From the NCBI GenBank assembly GCA_900772835.1, contig CAAGSA010000004.1, forward strand, positions 1 through 7,195: a DNA stretch of 7,195 nt, written 5' to 3'. Under the pieces are notes generated by a model, which saw nothing but the letters and a program-made list of their open reading frames with translations, did not search any database and was not told where the DNA came from. Below, in pieces: positions 1 to 5,678 of the stretch (the first letter of the stretch is position 1; each line of letters begins with the position of its first letter). The translations under genes and the position numbers were made by a program. This stretch comes from an uncultured Prevotella sp. (GTDB lineage: Bacteria > Bacteroidota > Bacteroidia > Bacteroidales > Bacteroidaceae).

Positions 1-81
1 ATTAGTGCACTTACCATTCTGCAATACGTAAACTTCATTAACGACAAGCCCATTGGTAGAATTAAGTATGCACTAAATTAA
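1..81 (+). pseudogene. C-terminal end of a probable transposase, cut by the window edge
   Basis: An open frame enters at base 1 and stops at TAA 79-81, giving 26 residues. It contains the stretches LTILQYVNFIND and KPIGRIKYALN. This resembles the C-terminus of DDE transposases carried by Bacteroidota insertion sequences. That is recognition from memory, and I cannot assign a family with certainty (IS982-like is one option). The rest of the gene lies to the left, so I cannot tell whether it is intact or a remnant. No clear terminal inverted repeat or target duplication is visible after the stop. The same DNA contains an 8-bp perfect inverted repeat (2-9 and 69-76). Alternative: the tail of an unrelated small gene. 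Confidence 0.45.
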
Positions 82-269
82 TTCCGCCAACAGGTAGAAA
101 AATATTTGAAAATGAACGGGTTGGAATAAAAAGCTCAATTGTTTTATGCTTTTTTTGCATAATAAAAAATGGTGGAGGTAAACGCGCCCGATGGGCTCTT
201 GGCCCGGATCTATGCTTCCCGTCGCTTTTAGTGTGATGTCATATATCCTCTGATGTCCGGACTGTACGG

Positions 270-303
270 ATTTTAACACAAAGAAACACTTGAGTGTTAA
301 AAT
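270..303. repeat. 10-bp inverted repeat with an alternative inner hairpin
   Basis: ATTTTAACAC (270-279) is the exact reverse complement of GTGTTAAAAT (294-303), with a 14-nt loop. Inside it, AACACT (285-290) and AGTGTT (293-298) form a second hairpin that shares the right arm. The two folds therefore exclude each other. No T-tract follows, so this is not a standard terminator. Function unknown. Confidence 0.55.
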
Positions 304-327
304 CGCGATGAGCCGACGCTCTGAGAA

Positions 328-370
328 TCGATTTTTTTGGAGCTTCAGGAAAATTGTTCGCAAAAATCGA
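328..370. repeat. 9-bp perfect inverted repeat
   Basis: TCGATTTTT (328-336) and AAAAATCGA (362-370) are exact reverse complements separated by 25 nt. A short hairpin TGCAA/TTGCA with loop TGCG (387-400) follows at once. In the AT-rich background a 9-bp match is only mildly surprising. No function can be assigned. Confidence 0.4.
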
Positions 371-472
371 AATTTTGTGTCGATTGTGCAATGCGTTGCA
401 TCTCAGGTAGTTATGTTTATCCATGTTTTGATGAGCCTCGAATAAAGCAGTCGTTCGATAGAAACGCTTTGA

Positions 473-489
473 TCGTTCAATATGAACGA
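473..489. repeat. 17-bp operator-like palindrome
   Basis: TCGTTCA (473-479), spacer ATA, TGAACGA (483-489) form a perfect interrupted palindrome. Such symmetry is typical of a site for a dimeric DNA-binding regulator. A further GTCGTTC lies at 450-456, which can also pair with GAACGAC at 484-490. No promoter motif of the TAnnTTTG type sits close by, and the nearest gene start is over 600 bp away, so a regulatory role is only a possibility. Confidence 0.4.
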
Positions 490-534
490 CCGAAGAGTTT
501 GTGATGAAAAACAGTGGGTAGCTTCCGTTTTCGA

Positions 535-587
535 GGCGATTTTCGGGTGTTTCTGTCAACGTAAATGCTGCATACAGGAAAATCGCC
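535..587. repeat. 10-bp perfect inverted repeat, long loop
   Basis: GGCGATTTTC (535-544) and GAAAATCGCC (578-587) are exact reverse complements separated by 33 nt. It is GC-clamped at the outer ends, so an RNA made from either strand could form this stem. No function is known. Confidence 0.45.
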
Positions 588-880
588 CGTCAGGAAAGCT
601 GCCGTCAAAACAGCCAACCGTATGGAACAGGCGATAACGGTATATAACAATGTAAACAATTTTCTTTTGCGCATGTTAAAATGTTCGGGTTGAAATGTGA
701 ACGCTCGTTAAAATATTGCCTTATGGATAATCCGGCTACAAGGATTGCCGTGCGGCAGACATTTTGTGTGTGAAGCTCCTTTGTGAAAAGTATTAGCGGC
801 ATACGCGCGAAATGCGTTTCCGATAGAAATGCCGGACGTTTTTCCTTGTCATTTGTCAACTGAATTTTGCAAAGCTTCTT

Positions 881-894
881 TCCGCCGCGGCGGA
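881..894. repeat. 14-bp perfect GC-rich palindrome
   Basis: TCCGCCGCGGCGGA is fully self-complementary with no spacer. It stands out in an AT-rich stretch, about 80 bp upstream of the probable nqr promoter. It could bind a symmetric regulator or be a restriction/methylation target. It cannot form a normal hairpin without losing central pairs to the loop. Confidence 0.5.
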
Positions 895-974
895 CGGCAG
901 GAGAGAAACGTTTTTTTGTACGATTTTTAGTAAGAATTTAACATTGGCGTATAAAAGGATTAAAAAATGTTTTG

Positions 975-982
975 TAGCTTTG
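975..982 (+). promoter_or_regulatory. Probable nqr operon promoter, Bacteroidota -7 element
   Basis: TAGCTTTG matches the Bacteroidota -7 consensus TAnnTTTG exactly and is followed by CATCC, placing transcription start around 986-990. The expected -33 TTTG about 19 nt upstream is not recognisable (TAAA at 952-955); TTGG at 944-947 is too far away. The motif lies 143 bp before nqrA, is the only perfect match on this strand upstream of the operon that I found, and no promoter is needed inside the tightly spaced gene cluster. The absence of a good -33 box lowers confidence or suggests help from an activator. Confidence 0.6.
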
Positions 983-989
983 CATCCAA

Positions 990-1079
990 ATGTATAAGTC
1001 TGAGGGCAAACGATTTGGTAAGATGTTTTCTTCTTCCCGGTTGTCGGTTCCGCAGCCTCTTATATATATATGTATGTAA
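990..1079 (+). CDS. Possible 29-codon upstream ORF in the nqr leader
   Basis: An ATG at 990 opens a 29-codon frame that ends at TAA 1077-1079, 46 nt before nqrA. Its first base falls almost on the transcription start expected from the TAGCTTTG motif, so a transcript would be nearly leaderless for it. The peptide begins MYKSEGKRFGKMF and is rich in Lys, Arg and Ser; it has no recognisable domain. Its codons do not resemble those of the nqr genes. It may be a regulatory leader peptide or simply chance. I favour chance slightly, since a frame of this length is common in random sequence. Confidence 0.2.
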   Translation: MYKSEGKRFGKMFSSSRLSVPQPLIYICM

Positions 1080-1125
1080 TTGATAAGATAGGTATTAATG
1101 TCTTAGCAGTATTAATGAAAAACTT

Positions 1126-2499
1126 ATGACAAAAGTAATCAGATTACGTCGCGGACTCGACATCAATCTCCAGGGAAAGGCAGCCGAAACCAAGCGGCAG
1201 CTGAAGCCCGGTGTGCAGTATGCCATGTGTCCGGAGTGGTTCGAGGGCGTGAAACCCAAGCCCATGGTAAAGGAAGGCGACAGGGTGAAGGCGGGCGAAC
1301 CGCTGTTCCAGAACAAGGACTATCCGGAAGTAACGTTCGCATCGCCCGTGAGCGGCACCGTGACACTCGTAGAGCGCGGCGAGCGCCGCCGCCTGCTCAG
1401 CGTGCGCGTGGAGGCCGACGCAGAGCAGCAGTATGCCGACTTCGGCATCAAAGACCCATCGTGCCTCACCGGCGACCAGGTGGTGGCATCACTCCTTGAG
1501 GCAGGCATCTTCGGCTATATCAACCAGCTGCCCTATGCCGTTTCCACCAATCCGCATGCCAAACCCAAGGCAATCTTCGTTTCGGCACTGAGAGACATGC
1601 CCCTCGCCGGCGACTTCGAGTTCGAGCTGAAGGGGCAGGAGGCGGATTTCCACACCGGACTCACCGCACTGAGCCGTATCGCCAAGACATGGCTCGGAGT
1701 GGGCGCAGGACAGAGCATCAGCGCGCCGAGCGGCGTGGAGACCGTGGTGTTCGAGGGCAGATGCCCGGCAGGCAACGTGGGAGTGCAGGTGAACCACATC
1801 GACCCCGTGAACAAGGGTGAAGTGGTATGGACCGTAGACCCCACGGCAGTGATATTCATCGGCAGGCTGTTCAACACCGGGCGCACCGACCTGCGCCGCA
1901 CCGTGGCGTTGGCAGGTTCGGAAGTGCCGGCGCCGCATTATGCCGACATGCTCGTGGGGCAGAGCGTAGACCCGCTGCTCGACGGTGCATACGGCAAGAC
2001 GGGCGACGTGCGCATCATCATGGGCAACCCGCTGACCGGCAAACCCATAGCGCAGACGCCGCAGACCGGCACGGAGCCGCACCACACCCACTTCCTCGGC
2101 GCGCACACGAGCGAGATAACCGTGATACCCGAAGGCAATAGCGCTGACGAGTTCGTGGGCTGGATAATGCCCAGGCTGAAGCAGTTCAGCGTGTCGCGCA
2201 GCTATTTCTCGTGGCTCTTCGGCAAGAAGAAGGAATACCGCCTCGATGCCCGCGTCAAGGGCGGCGAGCGCCATATCATAATGAGCGGCGAATACGACCG
2301 GGTAATCCCGATGGACATCTACGCAGAATACCTGATAAAGGCAATCCTGACAGGCGACATCGACAAGCAGGAGCAGCTTGGCATCTACGAGGTCAGCCCG
2401 GAAGATTTCGCGCTCGCCGAATTCGTGGATTCCTCAAAGCTCGAGCTGCAGCGCATCGTACGCGAGGGACTGGATGTGCTGAGAAAGGAAAACGAATGA
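1126..2499 (+). CDS. nqrA: Na+-translocating NADH:quinone oxidoreductase subunit A
   Basis: NqrA is the cytoplasmic subunit of Na+-NQR, associated with the membrane part of the complex and next to the quinone-reducing site. The protein has 457 residues, close to the usual 445-460. The N-terminus RRGLDINLQGKA (9-20) matches the family GLD...G signature. Residues about 43-97 (GVKPKPMVKEGDRVKAGEPL, then SPVSGTVTLVERGERR) form the barrel-sandwich hairpin shared with RnfC. The ferredoxin-type CxxCxxC motifs that extend RnfC are absent, which supports Nqr over Rnf. The start at 1126 lies just before this N-terminus; an upstream ATG at 1115 opens only a four-codon frame whose TGA overlaps the nqrA ATG. 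There is no Shine-Dalgarno sequence, only an A-rich stretch (ATGAAAAACTT), as is usual in Bacteroidota. It is the first gene of the operon, 48 nt before nqrB. Confidence 0.96.
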   Translation: MTKVIRLRRGLDINLQGKAAETKRQLKPGVQYAMCPEWFEGVKPKPMVKEGDRVKAGEPLFQNKDYPEVTFASPVSGTVTLVERGERRRLLSVRVEADAEQQYADFGIKDPSCLTGDQVVASLLEAGIFGYINQLPYAVSTNPHAKPKAIFVSALRDMPLAGDFEFELKGQEADFHTGLTALSRIAKTWLGVGAGQSISAPSGVETVVFEGRCPAGNVGVQVNHIDPVNKGEVVWTVDPTAVIFIGRLFNTGRTDLRRTVALAGSEVPAPHYADMLVGQSVDPLLDGAYGKTGDVRIIMGNPLTGKPIAQTPQTGTEPHHTHFLGAHTSEITVIPEGNSADEFVGWIMPRLKQFSVSRSYFSWLFGKKKEYRLDARVKGGERHIIMSGEYDRVIPMDIYAEYLIKAILTGDIDKQEQLGIYEVSPEDFALAEFVDSSKLELQRIVREGLDVLRKENE

Positions 2500-2500
2500 T

Positions 2501-2524
2501 GAGATGAAGAATCCCCCTTCATTT
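2501..2524 (+). other. Small hairpin between nqrA and nqrB
   Basis: ATGAAG (2504-2509) and CTTCAT (2517-2522) pair around a 7-nt loop, extendable by a G-T wobble and one A-T pair. The A-rich sequence downstream (GAAAAAAAC) is not a T-tract, so this is not a terminator. It could affect mRNA processing or stability between the first two genes. The stem is weak. Confidence 0.3.
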
Positions 2525-2547
2525 AGAAATTTGAAAAAAACAGATAT

Positions 2548-3705
2548 ATGTCTTTATTAAGAAACTATTTAAACAAGATAAAGCCGAACTTCGAAGACGG
2601 AGGCAAGCTGCACGCACTGCGCAGTGTGTTCGACGGCTTCGAGACGTTCCTTTACGTGCCGAACAAGACATCGCGTACCGGCACGAACATACACGATGCC
2701 ATCGACTCGAAACGAATAATGAGCATCGTGGTGATAGCACTGCTGCCGGCACTCCTCTTCGGCATGTACAACATCGGCTGGCAGAACTATGCCGCCGCAG
2801 GCGCGGAAGGCTCGTTCGTGGACATGTTTATGCTTGGCTTCCTCGCCGTGCTGCCCAAGCTGCTCGTGAGCTACATCGTGGGCCTGGGCATAGAGTTCGC
2901 CTGGGCACAGTGGAAGGGCGAAGAGATACAGGAGGGCTACCTCGTGAGCGGAATCATCATCCCGATGATTCTCCCCGTGGGCTGCCCGCTCTGGGCAATA
3001 GCCATAGCCGTGGCATTCGCCGTAGTGCTCGGCAAGGAGATATTCGGCGGAACAGGAATGAATATCTTCAACGTGGCACTCCTGGCGCGCGCCTTCCTCT
3101 TCTTCTCCTACCCGACGAAGATGAGCGGCGACAGCGTGTGGGTGCAGACAAGCAGCATACTGGGCTTCGGCAACACGCTGCCCGATACCTTCACCTGTGC
3201 CACACCGCTCGGACAGATGGCGCAGGGCAACGTGCCCACGGCATCGCTGCTCGACAGCATCATCGGATTCATACCCGGCAGCATCGGCGAAACGAGCGTA
3301 GTGGCAATAGCCATAGGAGCCATAATACTGCTCTGGACAGGCATCGCATCGTGGAAGACGATGCTCAGCGTGTTCCTCAGCGGCGGCGTCATGGCATGGG
3401 TGTTCCAGCAGACGGGACAGTCGCCCGTGGAGTGGTACCAGCACATCGTGATAGGCGGATTCTGCTTCGGTGCAGTGTTCATGGCCACCGACCCCGTGAC
3501 CTCCGCACGCACCGAAACGGGAAAATGGATCTACGGCTCCATAATAGGAGCACTGGCAGTGATAATAAGAGTGATGAACCCCGGATACCCCGAGGGTATG
3601 ATGCTCGCCATACTCTTCGGCAATATGATTGCGCCGGCGATAGACTACTTCGTGGTGCAGGCAAATATCAACAAGCGACTAAAAAGAACGAACAACAATG
3701 GCTAA
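2548..3705 (+). CDS. nqrB: Na+-translocating NADH:quinone oxidoreductase subunit B
   Basis: NqrB is the large membrane subunit. It carries covalent FMN and riboflavin, lines the Na+ path and contributes to quinone reduction. The protein has 385 residues, slightly shorter than the Vibrio protein of about 412. Hydrophobic segments include about 57-76, 92-118, 131-162, 250-265, 299-312, 328-342 and 350-371. The flavin site is DTFTCATPLG: Asp213, Thr216 and Thr219 fit the Dxx(S/T)GAT flavinylation pattern, but Cys217 replaces the usual Gly, and Thr219 is the predicted FMN attachment residue. Other family blocks are FGGTGMNIFN (166-175, glycine-rich), FMATDPVTSA (311-320) and NPGYPEGMM (344-352). 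It is homologous to RnfD. The A-rich stretch TTGAAAAAAACAG precedes the start. The 3' end overlaps nqrC by 8 bp, suggesting translational coupling. Confidence 0.97.
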   Translation: MSLLRNYLNKIKPNFEDGGKLHALRSVFDGFETFLYVPNKTSRTGTNIHDAIDSKRIMSIVVIALLPALLFGMYNIGWQNYAAAGAEGSFVDMFMLGFLAVLPKLLVSYIVGLGIEFAWAQWKGEEIQEGYLVSGIIIPMILPVGCPLWAIAIAVAFAVVLGKEIFGGTGMNIFNVALLARAFLFFSYPTKMSGDSVWVQTSSILGFGNTLPDTFTCATPLGQMAQGNVPTASLLDSIIGFIPGSIGETSVVAIAIGAIILLWTGIASWKTMLSVFLSGGVMAWVFQQTGQSPVEWYQHIVIGGFCFGAVFMATDPVTSARTETGKWIYGSIIGALAVIIRVMNPGYPEGMMLAILFGNMIAPAIDYFVVQANINKRLKRTNNNG

Positions 3706-4405
3706 ATTGAATACAAACTCCAATTCATACATCATAGCATACAGTTGCGTGATGGTCGTGGTGGTGGCATTCCTGCTCGCCTTCGTGAGCAGTGCGCTGA
3801 AGCCGGCACAGGACGTGAACGTGGCGCTCGACAAGAAAAAACAGATTCTCGCCGCGCTCAACATCCGCAACCTCACCGATGAGGAGAGCAGCGCGAAGTA
3901 TACCCAGGTGGTGAACGCCGATGCCGTGATCGACGAGCAGGGCAACATCACCAATCCCGGAACCAAGGGCGGCGAGAAGGCAGGATTCCTGCTCAACAGC
4001 GCCGACTACAAGGCTGGGCGGCTCGCCATATACGATTGCACCGTGAACGGTGAGCACCGCTACGTGGTGCCCGTGTACGGCATGGGACTCTGGGGACCCA
4101 TCTGGGGCTACATAGCCGTGGACGAGGCAAACACCGTGTGCGGAGCCTACTTCAACCACGAGGGCGAAACGGCAGGACTGGGATCGGAAATCAAGGACAG
4201 CAAGGCATGGCAGGACCAGTTCAAGGGCAAGACCATCTACGGCGCCGACGGCAAACCGGTGCTCTGCGTGAAGAAAACAAGCGAGATCAAGGACAGAAGC
4301 TGCGAGGTGGACGCCGTGACGGGAGCCACGCTCACATCGGTGGGAGTGAGCAACATGCTGCAGGAGGGTTTCGCTAAATACAGGAACTATTTGAAGAAAA
4401 AGTAA
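3698..4405 (+). CDS. nqrC: Na+-translocating NADH:quinone oxidoreductase subunit C
   Basis: NqrC is a membrane-anchored subunit with a large extracytoplasmic domain that holds a second covalent FMN and relays electrons within the complex. The protein has 235 residues, a little short of the usual 250-260. One N-terminal membrane helix covers about 11-33. The FMN-binding domain follows, with GLWGPIWGYIAVD (130-142) and HEGETAGLGSEI (154-165), both typical of the family. The flavinylation motif is DAVTGATLTS: Asp205, Thr208, Gly209, Ala210, with Thr211 as the FMN attachment site. It is homologous to RnfG. The start overlaps the last 8 bp of nqrB. The next gene, nqrD, begins 16 nt after the stop. 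Flavin attachment needs an ApbE flavin transferase, which is not encoded in this window. Confidence 0.97.
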   Translation: MAKLNTNSNSYIIAYSCVMVVVVAFLLAFVSSALKPAQDVNVALDKKKQILAALNIRNLTDEESSAKYTQVVNADAVIDEQGNITNPGTKGGEKAGFLLNSADYKAGRLAIYDCTVNGEHRYVVPVYGMGLWGPIWGYIAVDEANTVCGAYFNHEGETAGLGSEIKDSKAWQDQFKGKTIYGADGKPVLCVKKTSEIKDRSCEVDAVTGATLTSVGVSNMLQEGFAKYRNYLKKK

Positions 4406-4421
4406 AAAAATAAGACAGGTT

Positions 4422-5039
4422 ATGAACAACAAGATAAAAGACGTTTTCATGGCGCCGATCAACTTCATGAACCCTGTGCTCGTGCAGGTGCTCGGAATCT
4501 GTTCGGCACTCGCCGTCACCTCGCAGCTCAAGCCGGCGCTCGTGATGGGACTCGCCGTGACCATAATCACAGCATTCAGCAACCTCATCATCTCGCTGAT
4601 ACGAAAGACAGTGCCCACGCGCATAAGAATCGTTGTGCAGCTCGTCGTAGTGGCAGCCCTCGTGACGGTGGTGAGCCAGGTGCTCAAGGCATACGTTTAC
4701 GACGTGAGCGTGGAGCTGTCGGTATACGTGGGACTCATCATCACCAACTGTATCCTCATGGGACGGCTCGAAGCCTTCGCCATGCAGAACGGGCTATGGC
4801 CGTCGTTCGTGGACGGATTCGCCAACGGACTCGGCTACGGCATAATACTCGTGGTGGTGGGAGGCGTGCGCGAGCTGCTCGGCAGAGGCTCGCTGCTCGG
4901 CTATAAAGTGATACCGCAGGAGGCTTACGACTTAGGATATATGAACAACGGCACGATGACGATGCCCGCAATGGCACTCATACTGATAGGAGTGGTAATC
5001 TGGATTCACCGTGCATATTTTTACAAGGAGGAGAAATAA
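4422..5039 (+). CDS. nqrD: Na+-translocating NADH:quinone oxidoreductase subunit D
   Basis: NqrD is an integral membrane subunit that pairs with NqrE. The two are related to each other with opposite membrane topology and together hold an iron-sulfur centre in the bilayer. The protein has 205 residues, close to the usual 208-210, and is hydrophobic almost throughout, consistent with six helices. The metal-ligand cysteines are visible: Cys27 in LGICSAL (24-30) and Cys110 in TNCILMGR (108-115). It is homologous to RnfE. The start at 4422 has an A-rich upstream region ending in GACAGGTT. The last codons include a purine-rich run, AAGGAGGAG, that also serves as a ribosome-binding site for nqrE, whose ATG begins on the base right after the nqrD stop. 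Confidence 0.96.
   Translation: MNNKIKDVFMAPINFMNPVLVQVLGICSALAVTSQLKPALVMGLAVTIITAFSNLIISLIRKTVPTRIRIVVQLVVVAALVTVVSQVLKAYVYDVSVELSVYVGLIITNCILMGRLEAFAMQNGLWPSFVDGFANGLGYGIILVVVGGVRELLGRGSLLGYKVIPQEAYDLGYMNNGTMTMPAMALILIGVVIWIHRAYFYKEEK
5025..5033 (+). promoter_or_regulatory. Shine-Dalgarno sequence for nqrE, inside nqrD
   Basis: AAGGAGGAG lies 6 nt before the nqrE ATG at 5040 and is a near-perfect match to the anti-Shine-Dalgarno end of 16S rRNA. It overlaps the nqrD codons for Lys-Glu-Glu-Lys. The other five nqr starts have no such site, as expected in Bacteroidota. It may be coincidental coding for a charged tail, or it may help reinitiation at the abutting nqrE start. Confidence 0.45.
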
Positions 5040-5666
5040 ATGGAACACTTGATAAACCTATTCTTCAGGTCCATCTTCGTGGACAACATGATTTTCGCAT
5101 TCTTCCTCGGCATGTGCTCGTTCCTTGCCGTGTCGAAAAACGTGAAGACATCGCTCGGACTGGGCATCGCCGTGACATTCGTGCTCTGCGTAACGGTGCC
5201 CGTGAACTATCTGTTGCAGACCAAGGTGCTCGGTCCCGACTGCCTCTTCCAGGGAGTAGACCTGAGCTACCTGTCGTTCATACTCTTCATCGCCGTCATT
5301 GCAGGAATAGTGCAGCTCGTGGAAATGGTGGTGGAGCGCTTCTCGCCGTCGCTCTATGGCGCGCTGGGCATCTTCCTGCCACTCATCGCCGTGAACTGCG
5401 CCATCATGGGAGCATCGCTCTTCATGCAGCAGCGCATCAATATGGAACCCTCAAGCACACAGTATCTGGGCAGCGTGGCAGACGCATTCGTGTATGCACT
5501 CGGTTCGGGACTGGGATGGCTGCTCGCAATCGTGTCGATGGGAGCGATAAGAGAGAAAATGCAATACAGCGACGTGCCCAAGCCGCTGCAGGGACTGGGC
5601 ATCTCGTTCATCGTCGTCGGACTGATGGCGATTGCAATGATGTGTTTCTCGGGATTGAAAATATAA
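5040..5666 (+). CDS. nqrE: Na+-translocating NADH:quinone oxidoreductase subunit E
   Basis: NqrE is the membrane partner of NqrD; the pair places an iron-sulfur centre between the 2Fe-2S centre of NqrF and the FMN of NqrC. The protein has 208 residues, slightly longer than the Vibrio protein of about 198, and is mostly hydrophobic with six predicted helices. The ligand cysteines are Cys26 in FLGMCSFLAVS (22-32) and Cys120 in AVNCAIMGASLF (117-128), matching the spacing in the known family. Conserved charged residues include the VEMVVERF block (94-101). It is homologous to RnfA. The start follows the nqrD stop with no gap and has a Shine-Dalgarno sequence, so the two subunits are probably translated in a coupled way. 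nqrF starts 12 nt after its stop. Confidence 0.97.
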   Translation: MEHLINLFFRSIFVDNMIFAFFLGMCSFLAVSKNVKTSLGLGIAVTFVLCVTVPVNYLLQTKVLGPDCLFQGVDLSYLSFILFIAVIAGIVQLVEMVVERFSPSLYGALGIFLPLIAVNCAIMGASLFMQQRINMEPSSTQYLGSVADAFVYALGSGLGWLLAIVSMGAIREKMQYSDVPKPLQGLGISFIVVGLMAIAMMCFSGLKI

Positions 5667-5678
5667 AAAGAAGAAACG

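Larger units (their letters stand above)
82..960. other. Long AT-rich spacer without a convincing gene
   Basis: The only open frames here are short minus-strand ones of 65-106 codons that overlap one another. They have no recognisable domain, and their composition does not match the GC-rich, strongly biased codon use of the nqr genes. No tRNA or rRNA signature was found. The stretch does hold several perfect inverted repeats: 144-149/157-162, 270-279/294-303, 328-336/362-370, 473-479/483-489, 535-544/578-587 and 881-894. It also has three direct copies of GTTAAAAT (296-303, 675-682, 707-714). Such structure could reflect a decayed mobile element, a dispersed non-coding repeat, a structured RNA, or the far upstream control region of the nqr operon. 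The sequence alone does not decide between these. Confidence 0.6.

Noticed and set aside
144..162. Hairpin TTATGC/GCATAA with a seven-T loop as a terminator
   Set aside because: The stem is six mostly A-T pairs, the T-run is in the loop and not after the stem, and an A-rich run follows on this strand.
477..674. 65-codon minus-strand frame with a signal-peptide-like start
   Set aside because: The basic, hydrophobic N-terminus could be chance; it overlaps other weak frames and has no supporting start signal.
605..859. 84-codon minus-strand open frame in the upstream spacer
   Set aside because: No domain, no credible promoter, and composition unlike the real genes; similar overlapping frames fill the whole spacer, as expected by chance.
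987..994. Minus-strand TAnnTTTG motif (TACATTTG) as a divergent promoter
   Set aside because: No -33 partner at the right distance and no credible minus-strand gene to drive; it overlaps the stronger plus-strand promoter candidate.
1489..2274. 261-codon minus-strand open frame inside nqrA
   Set aside because: It lies wholly antisense to a clear nqrA, has His/Arg/Ala-rich composition typical of the complement of GC-rich coding DNA, and no domain.
2569..3444. 291-codon minus-strand open frame inside nqrB
   Set aside because: Antisense shadow of nqrB; rich in His, Ala and Glu with no recognisable domain.
3725..4687. 320-codon minus-strand open frame across nqrC and nqrD
   Set aside because: It spans two well-supported genes in antisense and shows no family motif; its length results from the GC-rich codon bias.
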